From the NCBI RefSeq assembly GCF_900187615.1, contig NZ_FYDO01000042.1:1-37562 (forward strand): a stretch of DNA of 37,562 bases, read 5' to 3'. Position numbers and translations under genes: made by a program. Source of the DNA: Pseudomonas sp. Irchel s3f7 (lineage in GTDB: Bacteria; Pseudomonadota; Gammaproteobacteria; Pseudomonadales; Pseudomonadaceae). Positions 1 to 8,641 of this stretch are shown one piece after another. The notes under the pieces are model-generated. The model did no database searches. It was given only the letters and a program-made list of their open reading frames with translations, and was not told where the DNA came from. Each line of letters starts with the position of its first letter. The stretch's first letter is position 1.

Positions 1-104
1 GTTGGCCAGAAGCCAAAGATGGCTTCCTCGAATAGGCCTTATACATAGATGCAACCGGGTAGCAGTGTTTAAAAAGCAGGTAGACAGTGGGGGCGAGTCC
101 ATAC

Positions 105-204
105 ATAGGAGCGAGCCTGCTCGCGATGGTCGTGAACGATAACGCGTATAAGCTGAATGAACGCGGCGCACTGGAGTCCATCGCCAGCAAGCCGGCTCCT
201 ACAG
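105..204. repeat. REPIN (hybrid REP pair) upstream of the amidase
   Basis: Two inverted REP palindromes flank about 50 bp. The left arm is of the GAGCGAGCCTGCTCGC type. The right arm is of the GCCAGCAAGCCGGCTCC type, the same as the array at 2157-3806. The inner segment (ACGATAACGCG ... GCGGCGCACTGGAG) also resembles the array units, so this is a diverged single copy of the same element. The rest of 1-418 holds no convincing gene; a small hairpin (AGAAGCC/TGGCTTC) lies near position 10. Confidence 0.85.
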
Positions 205-418
205 TTCTCGGGAATGGGTGAAGTAGCTTTTTTCTGTCGCCTGTAAGATAAATTGGACAAGATATTCCTCTACTCCCGGTTTAATGCTAAATAGTGCTCA
301 GTATTTTTAACACCCGACCCTGTCGCGCCAGACAGTGCAACGAGAATAACGATATGAAAGTCCATTTCGAGAAACGTGAAGTGTTTGGGACCCTCCACCT
401 GCAATCGGCGGTGGCAGC

Positions 419-2134
419 ATGATCGAAGTTACCGAAGTTTCCATTGCCGAGTTGCGCGCCGCGCTCGAATCCGGCCAGACCACGTCGGTTGAATTGGTGC
501 AGGCGTATCTCGCCCGGATCGAGGCTTATGACGGTCCGCAAACACCCACCGCCCTCAACGCTGTCGTGGTGCACAACCCCGAAGCACTGGCCGAAGCTCA
601 AGCGGCCGACGCCCGTCGCGCCAAGGGCGAAACACTCGGCCCGCTCGATGGCATCCCTTACACCGCCAAGGACAGTTATCTGGTCAAAGGGTTGACCGCC
701 GCTTCGGGCAGCCCTGCGTTCAAAGATCTGGTCGCCTATCGCGATGCGTTCACTGTCGAGCGCCTGCGCGCCGGCGGCGCAATCTGCCTGGGCAAGACCA
801 ACATGCCGCCGATGGCCAATGGCGGCATGCAGCGCGGTGTCTACGGCCGTGCCGAAAGCCCGTACAACGCTGATTACCTCACCGCCCCTTTCGCCTCCGG
901 TTCGTCGAACGGTGCCGGTACGGCGACCGCTGCCAGCTTCGCCGCATTCGGTCTGGCGGAAGAAACCTGGTCGAGCGGCCGAGGCCCGGCCTCGAACAAC
1001 GGCTTGTGCGCCTACACGCCATCGCGTGGCGTGATTTCGGTACGCGGCAACTGGCCGCTGACCCCGACTATGGACGTGGTCGTGCCATTCGCCCGCACCA
1101 TGGCCGACCTGCTCGAAGTGCTCGACGTGGTAGTGGCCGATGACCCGGACACTCGCGGTGACCTGTGGCGCTTGCAGCCTTGGGTGCCCATTCCTAAATC
1201 GTCGGAGGTACGTCCGGAATCCTATGCCTCGCTCGCGGCAAACAGCGAAGCGCTGAAGGGCAAGAAGTTCGGCGTCCCGCGCATGTACATCAACGCCGAC
1301 CCTGAAGCCGGTACATCCGAGTCGCCGGGCATCGGTGGGCCGACCGGCCAACGCATCCACACCCGTCCTTCGGTGATCGGGCTGTGGGAACAGGCGCGCA
1401 AGGCCCTCGAAGCCGCTGGCGCCGAAGTGCTCGAAGTGGATTTCCCGCTGGTCTCCAATTGTGAAGGCGATCGTCCTGGCGCGCCGACCGTGTTCAATCG
1501 CGGCATCGTCTCCAAAGAATTTCTGCACCATGAACTGTGGGACCTGACGGCCTGGGCCTTCGATGATTTCCTGCAGGCCAACGGCGACCCGAAACTGAAT
1601 CGCCTCGTTGATGTCGACGGCCCGCTGATTTTCCCTCACGACCCGGGCACCCTGCCCAACCGCGAAGGCGACCTGGCCGCTGGCATGGACGAATACGTAC
1701 GCATGGCCGAACGCGGCATCACGCCGTGGGACCAGATTTCCACCGTGCCGGACGGTCTGCGCGGGCTGGAGAAAACCCGCAAGATCGATCTGGAAGACTG
1801 GATGGATCGTCTGAGCCTCGACGCGGTGCTGTTCCCGACAGTCGCCGATGTGGGCCCGGCGAATGCGGATGTCGATCCGAAGTCGGCGGATATCGCCTGG
1901 AGCAACGGGGTTTGGGTCGCCAACGGCAACCTCGCCATCCGTCACTTGGGCGTGCCAACGGTCACCGTGCCGATGGGCGTGATGCCAGACATCGGCATGC
2001 CGGTCGGCCTGACGTTTGCCGGTCGCGCCTATGACGACTCGTCGCTGCTGCACCTGGCGTCGGCGTTCGAATCGACCGGCAACAAGCGCATGATCCCGCC
2101 GCGCACTCCGCCATTGGCGGCTATCCAACGGTAA
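419..2134 (+). CDS. Amidase-signature (AS) family hydrolase
   Basis: A 571-residue enzyme of the amidase signature family, which hydrolyses carboxamide C-N bonds with a Ser-cisSer-Lys triad. The triad can be placed: Lys84 in PYTAKDSY, Ser162 in ASGSSNGAG, and nucleophile Ser186 in ETWSSGRGPAS. The 24-residue spacing from Ser162 to Ser186 matches fatty-acid amide hydrolase. The usual glycine-rich stretch is altered (TWSSG in place of TGGS), so this is a divergent member. No signal peptide is visible, so it is probably cytoplasmic. The frame is closed by a stop at 377-379 and ATG 419 is the first start, although the ribosome site is poor. The gene stands alone between repeats and the substrate cannot be told from sequence. 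Confidence 0.9.
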   Translation: MIEVTEVSIAELRAALESGQTTSVELVQAYLARIEAYDGPQTPTALNAVVVHNPEALAEAQAADARRAKGETLGPLDGIPYTAKDSYLVKGLTAASGSPAFKDLVAYRDAFTVERLRAGGAICLGKTNMPPMANGGMQRGVYGRAESPYNADYLTAPFASGSSNGAGTATAASFAAFGLAEETWSSGRGPASNNGLCAYTPSRGVISVRGNWPLTPTMDVVVPFARTMADLLEVLDVVVADDPDTRGDLWRLQPWVPIPKSSEVRPESYASLAANSEALKGKKFGVPRMYINADPEAGTSESPGIGGPTGQRIHTRPSVIGLWEQARKALEAAGAEVLEVDFPLVSNCEGDRPGAPTVFNRGIVSKEFLHHELWDLTAWAFDDFLQANGDPKLNRLVDVDGPLIFPHDPGTLPNREGDLAAGMDEYVRMAERGITPWDQISTVPDGLRGLEKTRKIDLEDWMDRLSLDAVLFPTVADVGPANADVDPKSADIAWSNGVWVANGNLAIRHLGVPTVTVPMGVMPDIGMPVGLTFAGRAYDDSSLLHLASAFESTGNKRMIPPRTPPLAAIQR

Positions 2135-2156
2135 TTTCAACGTAGCCACGCTCCCT

Positions 2157-3806
2157 TGTAGGAGCTGGCTTGCCAGCGATGGTCGTTAACGATAACGCGA
2201 GTGAACCGGATCAACGCGGCGCACTTGAGCCCATCGCCAGCAAGCCGGCTCCTACGGGTTTCCGGGATTGCGTGGTGAACCCAAAAAACGGACTGTAGGA
2301 GCTGGCTTGCCAGCGATGGTCGTTAACGATAACGCGAGTGAACCGGATCAACGCAGCGCACTTGAGTCCATCGCCAGCAAGCCGGCTCCTGCGGGTTTCC
2401 GGGATTGCGTGGTGAACCCCAAAAAAACGGACTGTAGGAGCTGGCTTGCCAGCGATGGGCGTTAACGATAACGCGAGTGAACCGGATCAACGCAGCGCAC
2501 TTGAGTCCATCGCCAGCAAGCCGGCTCCTATGGTTTTTTGGGATTGGGTGGTGAACCCAAAAAACGGACTGTAGGAGCTGGCTTGCCAGCGATGGGCGTT
2601 AACGATAACGCGGGTGAACCGGATCAACGCAGCGCACTTGAGCCCATCGCCAGCAAGCCGGCTCCTATGGTTTTTTGGGATTGGGTGGTGAACCCCAAAA
2701 AAACGGACTGTAGGAGCTGGCTTGCCAGCGATGGTCGTTAACGATAACGCGGGTGAACTGGAAAACGCAGCGCACTTGAGTCCATCGCCAGCAAGCCGGC
2801 TCCTATGGTTTTTTGGGATTGCGTGGTGAACCCAAAAAACGGACTGTAGGAGCTGGCTTGCCAGCGATGGTCGTTAACGATAACGCGGGTGAACCGGATC
2901 AACGCAGCGCACTGGAGTCCATCGCCAGCAAGCCGGCTCCTACGGTTTTCCGGGATTACGTGGTGAACCCCAAAAAACGGACTGTAGGAGCTGGCTTGCC
3001 AGCGATGGTCGTTAACGATAACGCGGGTGAACCGGATCAACGCAGCGCACTTGAGCCCATCGCCAGCAAGCCGGCTCCTACGGGTTTTTGGGATTGGGTG
3101 GTGAACCCAAAAAACGGACTGTAGGAGCTGGCTTGCCAGCGATGGTCGTTAACGATAACGCGAGTGAACCGGATCAACGCGGCGCACTTGAGCCCATCGC
3201 CAGCAAGCCGGCTCCTACGGGTTTCCGGGATTGCGTGGTGAACCCAAAAAACGGACTGTAGGAGCTGGCTTGCCAGCGATGGTCGTTAACAATAACGCGG
3301 GTGAATCCGGATCAACGCGGCGCACTTGAGCCCATCGCCAGCAAGCCGGCTCCTACGGGTTTCCGGGATTGCGTGGTGAACCCAAAAAACGGACTGTAGG
3401 AGCTGGCTTGCCAGCGATGGTCGTTAACAATAACGCGGGTGAATCGGATCAACGCGGCGCACTTGAGCCCATCGCCAGCAAGCCGGCTCCTACGGGTTTC
3501 CGGGATTGCGTGGTGAACCCAAAAAACGGACTGTAGGAGCTGGCTTGCCAGCGATGGTCGTTAACAATAACGCGGGTGAATCGGATCAACGCGGCGCACT
3601 TGAGTCCATCGCCAGCAAGCCGGCTCCTATGGTTTTTTGGGATTGGGTGGTGAACCCAAAAAACGGACTGTAGGAGCTGGCTTGCCAGCGATGGGCGTTA
3701 ACGATAACGCGGGTGAACCGGATCAACGCAGCGCACTTGAGCCCATCGCCAGCAAGCCGGCTCCTATGGTTTTTTGGGATTGGGTGGTGAACCCAAAAAA
3801 AGGGAC
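2157..3806. repeat. Tandem array of 12 REPIN units (period 136-139 bp)
   Basis: Twelve head-to-tail units begin at about 2157, 2294, 2433, 2570, 2709, 2845, 2983, 3120, 3257, 3395, 3532 and 3669. Each unit has a left REP (GTAGGAGCTGGCTTGCCAGC), an inner segment of about 48 bp with GTTAACGATAACGCG, an inverted right REP (GCCAGCAAGCCGGCTCCTA), and a linker of about 37 bp ending GGTGAACCCAAAAAACGGAC. Variants are shared between neighbours. Units 9-11 have AACAATAACGCGGGTGAAT; units 3, 4 and 12 have GATGGGCG. Unit 5 lacks a few bases in the inner segment. This pattern suggests repeated local duplication. The array lies between the amidase and the convergent symporter gene and holds no credible gene, because the period is mostly not a multiple of three. 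Confidence 0.97.
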
Positions 3807-3836
3807 TGGAGCGGCACAGGCTCCAGCCCCCATTCA

Positions 3837-4847
3837 TCAGGGATCAACCTGGGCCATCAGCTCGGGAATCGATTCCGGCCGTTTGGCATAGCGCTGCGCC
3901 AACACTGCACACACCATCAATTGAATCTGGTGAAACAGCATCAGCGGCAAAATCAACAAGCCAATCGTGCTGCCAGCGAACAACACCTGTGCCATCGGCA
4001 CGCCGGTCGCCAGGCTTTTCTTCGAACCGCAGAAAAGAATGGTGATGCGATCTTCCTGGTTGAAACCGAACGCTTTGCCGAGCACCGTCGACGCCAGCAA
4101 CACCAGCGCCAGAACGATGCAGCAGACCACCACCAGCCCGACCAGGTCCAGCAACGGAATCTGGTGCCAGATGCCTTCGATCACCGCCTCACTGAATGCG
4201 CCGTAGACCACCAGCAGGATCGAACCCTGATCGACGAATTTCAGCCAGCTCTTGTTACGCGCCACCCAGTTGCCGATCCAGCGCCGCGCGATCTGCCCGG
4301 CAATGAACGGCAGCAACAACTGCACGCTGATCTTGAGGATCGCATCAAGGGTCGAACTTCCGTTGCCCTGAACATCCAGCAACAACGTCACGAGTAACGG
4401 CGTAAGGAAAATCCCGAACAGACTGGACGCCGCCGCGCTGCAAATCGCCGCCGGAATATTCCCCCGTGCCAGCGAGGTAAAGGCAATCGCCGATTGCACG
4501 GTGGCTGGTAGCGCACAGAGGTACAGCATGCCCATGTACAAATCGTCGCCGATCAGCGGCGACAGCAGCGGCTTGAGCGCCAGGCCCAAAATCGGGAACA
4601 ACACAAAGGTCAGGCTGAACACCAGCAGGTGCAGGCGCCAATGCCCGGCACCGGCAATGATCGATTCACGGGACAATTTGGCGCCGTGCAGGAAAAACAG
4701 CAGGGCAATGGCAATGTTGGTCAGCCAGCCAAACCCGACCGCCACCTGACCGCTGGCAGGCAGCAGGCTGGCGAGAACCACCACGCCGATCAGGGTCAGG
4801 GTGAAGTTGTCGGGCAAAAAACGGGGGCGGGTCATGGCTTTGATCAT
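3837..4847 (-). CDS. Bile acid:sodium symporter-like (SBF/YfeH-type) membrane protein
   Basis: A 336-residue, very hydrophobic protein of about ten membrane spans. It matches the SBF-like family (YfeH type) related to bile acid:Na+ symporters; these are secondary transporters of organic anions. Recognisable features are the early NIAIALLFFLHGAKLS segment, the LPATVQSAIAFTSLARGN signature, and the late FCGSKKSLATGVPMAQVLF segment. Starts at 4847 or at the internal ATG at 4835 (MTRPRFL) are both possible, as neither has a clear ribosome site. It is divergent from the AraC gene at 4909 with about 60 bp between them, so that regulator may control it. The substrate is unknown. Confidence 0.88.
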   Translation of the reverse strand: MIKAMTRPRFLPDNFTLTLIGVVVLASLLPASGQVAVGFGWLTNIAIALLFFLHGAKLSRESIIAGAGHWRLHLLVFSLTFVLFPILGLALKPLLSPLIGDDLYMGMLYLCALPATVQSAIAFTSLARGNIPAAICSAAASSLFGIFLTPLLVTLLLDVQGNGSSTLDAILKISVQLLLPFIAGQIARRWIGNWVARNKSWLKFVDQGSILLVVYGAFSEAVIEGIWHQIPLLDLVGLVVVCCIVLALVLLASTVLGKAFGFNQEDRITILFCGSKKSLATGVPMAQVLFAGSTIGLLILPLMLFHQIQLMVCAVLAQRYAKRPESIPELMAQVDP

Positions 4848-4908
4848 CCGGGGGTTGCCAGTGCGTGAAAGCGACTCTAACGTGCCTGATCATTACCGAC
4901 TAACGCCG

Positions 4909-5709
4909 ATGAGCCAGCTGATGCCGCCTAAAGGACATGACAAGAGTGTTCGACGCAGTATTCCCGGGCTGTCCAGCCTGCCGCGACCGCTCTACGGTCG
5001 CACCGAATCACTGCCCAATCGCGCCCTGACCCGCCGCCACAGTCATCCGTGGGTGCAGCTGTCCTACGCGATTCAGGGTGTGCTGGAAATACAGACCGGC
5101 GTCGGGCGTTTCGTCGCCCCACCGGAGCGTGCGGTATGGATTCCGGCGGGCATGCCGCACCGGGTATTCAGCTCGCCACGTACCGAGATGCGCAGCTTGT
5201 ATATCGATTGCAGCGTGTCGGCGTGGGCGCCACCGGGGTGTCATGTGCTGGGTGTCAGCGACCTGCTGCGCGAGTTGATCCGCGCTTTCAGCCAGATTCC
5301 GGTGGAGTACGATCAGAACGGGACGCACGGCCGGTTGGCTCAGGTGATTCTTGACCAGTTGGCGGAAGCGCCGCAGATCGATTTGATGCTGCCCCTGCCT
5401 CAGGACAGTCGCTTGCGGCAAATCGCCCAAAGCCTGGAATCACACCCGGAGCAACAAACCACGCTCAGTCACTGGAGCGAGAAATTCGGCGTGACCGAGA
5501 AAACCCTCAGCCGCCTGTTCCAGCGCGACACCGGCCTGACGTTCCGCGCCTGGCGTCAGCGCTTGCGCTTGCTCGGTGCGCTGACGCCGCTGGAGCAAGG
5601 TGAGCGAGTCACCGACGTGGCGCTCGCGTGCGGCTACGATTCGACGTCGGCGTTTATCGCCGCTTTTCGTCAGCAGTTTGGTGAAACGCCCGGAGAGTTC
5701 TTCCGTTGA
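4909..5709 (+). CDS. AraC-family transcriptional regulator with N-terminal cupin
   Basis: About 266 residues. The N-terminal half is an AraC-type cupin: HSHPWVQLSYAIQGVLEI, then an IPAGMPHRV motif. The last 100 or so residues form the double helix-turn-helix (LSHWSEKFGVTEKTLSRLFQ, then RVTDVALACGYDSTSAFIAAFRQ in the second half). It resembles the NimR-like subgroup, whose members often control a neighbouring transporter. Start ATG 4909 (MSQLMPPKG) was chosen because a longer reading would run into the divergent gene; ATG 4921 is also possible and neither has a strong ribosome site. It is convergent with the methyltransferase gene, with only 16 bp between stops. Confidence 0.88.
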   Translation: MSQLMPPKGHDKSVRRSIPGLSSLPRPLYGRTESLPNRALTRRHSHPWVQLSYAIQGVLEIQTGVGRFVAPPERAVWIPAGMPHRVFSSPRTEMRSLYIDCSVSAWAPPGCHVLGVSDLLRELIRAFSQIPVEYDQNGTHGRLAQVILDQLAEAPQIDLMLPLPQDSRLRQIAQSLESHPEQQTTLSHWSEKFGVTEKTLSRLFQRDTGLTFRAWRQRLRLLGALTPLEQGERVTDVALACGYDSTSAFIAAFRQQFGETPGEFFR

Positions 5710-5725
5710 ACACGCCAATTCATGA

Positions 5726-6532
5726 TCAGCCCTTCACCACCACCCACGTGAAACACATCGGCATCTGCGCCTCTTGCCGCTCATAGCGGTCATAGCGTTC
5801 TTCGCGGTTGGAGTGCGGGTATTCCTTGAAGTGCTTGATCTGCAACCCGGCCGCAATGGCCGCGCTGAACAAGTCACCCAAGGTGTGGACGAACCAATAA
5901 GACGGCGCAGCGGGTTGTTCGACCTTGCCTTCGTAGACGATCGGCTCGTGCTGCACGAAAGGCTCTTGGCGAAAGTATGAAGTGGCCAGGCGAAAAGGAT
6001 CGCTAGCCTCAGGGTCGAGCATTTCCAGGAACGGGTGGGTTTCATACACCACCAGCGCACCACCCGGTTTCAGGGTGCGCGCCACATGGTGGAAGAACTC
6101 GCCAATGTCCGGCATCCAGTTCAAGACGCCGATGGTGATCAGCGCCACGTCGAAGCGTGCATGCAGTTCAACGGGCAAATGGTGGATGTCGGCCTCGATG
6201 AATTGCGGCGCATGAGGTGAGCGCGTTGCCAGTTCCCGCGCCTGCTCGAGAAAAGCGCCGGACTGGTCGACGCCCACCACATGGCGTGCGCCCAACGCAA
6301 ACAACGACAGGCTTTCGCGGCCGTTGTTGCAGCCCAGTTGCACCACGTCCTTGCCCTCGACACCGACCTGTATCAGCAGCTCCGTCAGGGTCTCATCCAG
6401 GCAGGAAAAATCCGTCTGCTCCACTGCGCACAACAAGGGCTGCCAGTCAGGGCTGTCTTTGTGATGGCGAGCGGAGTCATTCCAGGCCTCGCGATTACTC
6501 GCGATGGCGTTTTCTTTTGTCGACATTTCCAT
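5726..6532 (-). CDS. Class I SAM-dependent methyltransferase
   Basis: A 268-residue methyltransferase with a Rossmann fold. Motif I is seen as VVQLGCNNGRESLSL, the acidic end of strand 2 as VVGVDQS, then IEADIHHLP and the post-motif LKPGGALVVYETHP. The start at 6532 has an AGAGGGA ribosome site five bases ahead; a longer reading to 6619 would overlap the flavoprotein gene. It lies 28 bp downstream of the flavoprotein gene on the same strand, so they are probably co-transcribed. The substrate (small molecule or macromolecule) cannot be assigned. Confidence 0.88.
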   Translation of the reverse strand: MEMSTKENAIASNREAWNDSARHHKDSPDWQPLLCAVEQTDFSCLDETLTELLIQVGVEGKDVVQLGCNNGRESLSLFALGARHVVGVDQSGAFLEQARELATRSPHAPQFIEADIHHLPVELHARFDVALITIGVLNWMPDIGEFFHHVARTLKPGGALVVYETHPFLEMLDPEASDPFRLATSYFRQEPFVQHEPIVYEGKVEQPAAPSYWFVHTLGDLFSAAIAAGLQIKHFKEYPHSNREERYDRYERQEAQMPMCFTWVVVKG

Positions 6533-6560
6533 TGTCCCTCTATAGGAGCGAGCCTCCCGG

Positions 6561-7979
6561 TTAGCGAGTTTCGCCGAGAACAAGCCGCTCGGCCAGTGCC
6601 TTGGCTTGACTCGCCACATCCGTCACCGCAGTGCTTTCCCACCACATGCCGCGTAACGGCGGGCCCATGGCAAACAATCGGCTGGCAGCCTCACCATCGG
6701 CGTTCAACACAGCGCCGTCCACTTCGGCAGCAATCCCCAACGCCAACGGCCCCGGCTGAACCAGCCCGCGGGCCAGCAGTTGCCGGGGCAGCGGGCGTGC
6801 GACCCGGCGCCAATCGTATTCGATGCCGCTGGAGTTGATCAGCGCAGCACCCGTAACGACACAGGATTGCACGTCACCGCGACGACGCAGGCGAATGCTC
6901 ACCTCCTGGCCGGTTGAAGGCTCGAGCCCCTTGAACGAAGCGGCATGAATACTCAATCGACCTTCTTTATATAAGCGCGCGACCAATTCGGCGCTCAGCG
7001 GTGGAGAGCGATGGTGATGACTTTCCCACCATGGCCGCACATGCCGTACAAACTGTCGCCGCTGCACGTCGCTCGCCTGATGCCACAGACGGCCGATATG
7101 CGCGCGCACCGTGTCCAGCGGCGCCTGCCAGTCGATGCCTTGGGCAATGGCGTCCCGGCAGTGCCGACGCAGTTCGCGCATGAGCTGACGCGGGCTTCGG
7201 ATGCTGTAGTCCTCGGCGAGAAAATCCACCCACGCCGGAGGCTGGCGGCGCACGTGGGGCAGCAGGCCATGGCGGGAAAACACCTCGATCGGCCCACGAT
7301 GACCGGCCTGCTCCAGCGAAACCACGGCATCGACCATGGTCAGGCCCGAACCGATGATCAACACCGTCGACTGCGGGTCGAGTTGTCGCATCGTCGCGAC
7401 ATCCCATGGATCGAGTGCGGCGGCGTTGAGGCCACTGGATTCGGTTTGCGGCGTCCGCGCGGCGGGGAACATTCCCGTGGCCAGCACCGCAAAGGCGCCC
7501 TGCAAGCGTCGACCATCATTCAAGGTCAGGTGCACGGTCTCGGCATCGGTGCGCAAATCGACTGCTTCGGCCCGAACGTGTTCGACCGTCGAGCCGTTCA
7601 ACGCACCCACCGCCCGTGCCTCTTGCAGACGCTGCTGCGCGTACAGACCGAAAATCCCCCGGGGCGGGAACAGCTCACTGATGGGCACCGGCTGCTGATC
7701 CGACTCCGGCCAGCCGCCCTCGGCGATGTATTGCGTCAACCATTGGGTGAGGTCATCGGCATTGTCCGGATCGACGCTCATCCGCGCCGCGTTGCCATTA
7801 AGCGTATGCCCCAGTTCCACGGCACTGTAAGCCTCGCCCCGCCCGAGCTCGGCACGGGGTTCGATCACCAACACCCGGCGTTTTCCCGGCAGACGCAGCA
7901 ACTGCACCGCCAGCATCGTGCCGCTGAGGCCACCGCCAACAATCAGGATGTCTGCGTCATTGTTCAAGCTCTGGCTCAT
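6561..7979 (-). CDS. FAD/NAD(P)-binding protein, YdhS/COG4529-like
   Basis: A 472-residue flavoprotein. The N-terminal dinucleotide-binding motif is ILIVGGGLSGTMLA (Gly15-Gly20). A second Rossmann motif, VLIIGSGLTMVDA, appears near residues 205-217, and an ATG motif (FAVLATGMFPAA) sits in between. This two-fold layout fits the NAD_binding_9/YdhS group of putative FAD-NAD(P) oxidoreductases, whose reactions are mostly unknown. It lies between the XRE-cupin regulator (14 bp upstream) and the methyltransferase (28 bp downstream) on one strand, so the three probably form one operon. RNA features seen: none. Confidence 0.85.
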   Translation of the reverse strand: MSQSLNNDADILIVGGGLSGTMLAVQLLRLPGKRRVLVIEPRAELGRGEAYSAVELGHTLNGNAARMSVDPDNADDLTQWLTQYIAEGGWPESDQQPVPISELFPPRGIFGLYAQQRLQEARAVGALNGSTVEHVRAEAVDLRTDAETVHLTLNDGRRLQGAFAVLATGMFPAARTPQTESSGLNAAALDPWDVATMRQLDPQSTVLIIGSGLTMVDAVVSLEQAGHRGPIEVFSRHGLLPHVRRQPPAWVDFLAEDYSIRSPRQLMRELRRHCRDAIAQGIDWQAPLDTVRAHIGRLWHQASDVQRRQFVRHVRPWWESHHHRSPPLSAELVARLYKEGRLSIHAASFKGLEPSTGQEVSIRLRRRGDVQSCVVTGAALINSSGIEYDWRRVARPLPRQLLARGLVQPGPLALGIAAEVDGAVLNADGEAASRLFAMGPPLRGMWWESTAVTDVASQAKALAERLVLGETR

Positions 7980-7993
7980 CGTGCACTTCCTGT

Positions 7994-8557
7994 TCAGATC
8001 ACCACATTTCGCACAAACCGCGCCGCCGCTGCCCCATCGTTGCGATAGCAGTGCGGCTGGTTGCTGGCAAACATGAAAAACTCACCTGCTGCAATATGAT
8101 TGGCCACTTCGCCGAGCATGACGGTCAGGCAGCCTTCGAACACATAGATCTGCTCGCTCCAGCCGTCAGCGTCCGGTTCCGACGGGTAAATTTCACCCGG
8201 TTGCAGGCACCATTCCCACTGTTCCACTTCCCGGCTGGCGGTGGCCTTGGACAGCAGCACCGCTTTACTGCCGAGGATGGTTCCGGTCCAGGCCAGTTCA
8301 TTGATGCGGCTGTGGTCGCGGACTTCGGGTGCCTGGATCAAATCGCTGAACGCCACGTCGAGGGCTTCGGCCACGCGGTCGAGTGTGGTCAGGCTGACAT
8401 TTTTTTCACCCGCCTCGATCGCCACCAGCATGCGACGACTGACACCGGACTTTTCCGCCAATGCGGTTTGGCTCAAATCGGCCGCATGACGCAGGCGCCG
8501 GACATTCTGGCTGACGTGCTGGAGGACCGAAGCCCGCGGGGGAGAATCTTTGTGCAC
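7994..8557 (-). CDS. XRE-family regulator with C-terminal cupin domain
   Basis: About 187 residues. The N-terminal helix-turn-helix (NVRRLRHAADLSQTALAEKSGVSRRMLVAIEAGEKNVS, cited in part as LSQTALAEKSGVSRRML) is of the XRE/lambda-Cro type. The C-terminal half is a small cupin (QIYVFEGCLTVMLGE, then AAGEFFMFASNQPHCY) that may sense a small ligand. Two GTG starts are possible: 8557, with GAGTGAG about 8 bases upstream, or 8569. The longer in-frame reading to 8854 runs antisense through the exporter gene and is not credible. It is divergent from the EamA gene, and members of this class commonly repress their own and neighbouring promoters. Confidence 0.87.
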   Translation of the reverse strand: MHKDSPPRASVLQHVSQNVRRLRHAADLSQTALAEKSGVSRRMLVAIEAGEKNVSLTTLDRVAEALDVAFSDLIQAPEVRDHSRINELAWTGTILGSKAVLLSKATASREVEQWEWCLQPGEIYPSEPDADGWSEQIYVFEGCLTVMLGEVANHIAAGEFFMFASNQPHCYRNDGAAAARFVRNVVI

Positions 8558-8562
8558 TATAT

Positions 8563-8592
8563 TGCTCACTCGGTGGGGTTGGGCAGTATACT
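8563..8592 (+). promoter_or_regulatory. Candidate sigma-70 promoter of the EamA gene
   Basis: TTGCTC (8563-8568) and TATACT (8587-8592) are separated by 18 bp. The -10 is close to consensus and the -35 is weak. Position fits transcription of the gene starting at 8642. Confidence 0.4.
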
Positions 8593-8594
8593 GC
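8583..8594. promoter_or_regulatory. Perfect palindrome GCAGTATACTGC, likely operator
   Basis: A perfect 12-bp palindrome between the divergent XRE-cupin and EamA genes. Its centre forms the -10 TATACT of the exporter promoter. A dimeric repressor bound here would block the promoter; the XRE-cupin protein next door is the obvious candidate, though this is inferred. Confidence 0.55.
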
Positions 8595-8641
8595 GCAACA
8601 TTCGACGCATTGTGCGTCCCTCTCAAGTAGCGTGCAAGAAC

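Noticed and set aside
287..2149. 620-codon frame antisense to the amidase
   Set aside because: It is rich in Arg, Gly and His, as expected for the mirror of a GC-rich gene, has no family likeness, and the forward strand has full catalytic motifs.
2157..3806. CRISPR array
   Set aside because: The period is about 137 bp, the repeats contain paired REP palindromes, and the linkers are also near-identical, so there are no unique spacers. No cas gene is present.
2268..3891. Short repeat-borne frames (GEPKKRTVGAGLPAM-like) on both strands
   Set aside because: They are products of REPIN sequence in open frames; the unit length shifts frame from copy to copy and there is no ribosome site or codon bias.
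6541..6560. REP element between flavoprotein and methyltransferase genes
   Set aside because: Only a fragment (TATAGGAGCGAGCCTCCCGG) is present; it has no palindrome partner and may be chance or a decayed copy.
8051..8641. Upstream extension of the EamA protein
   Set aside because: It is antisense to the XRE-cupin gene; the membrane protein clearly begins at 8642.
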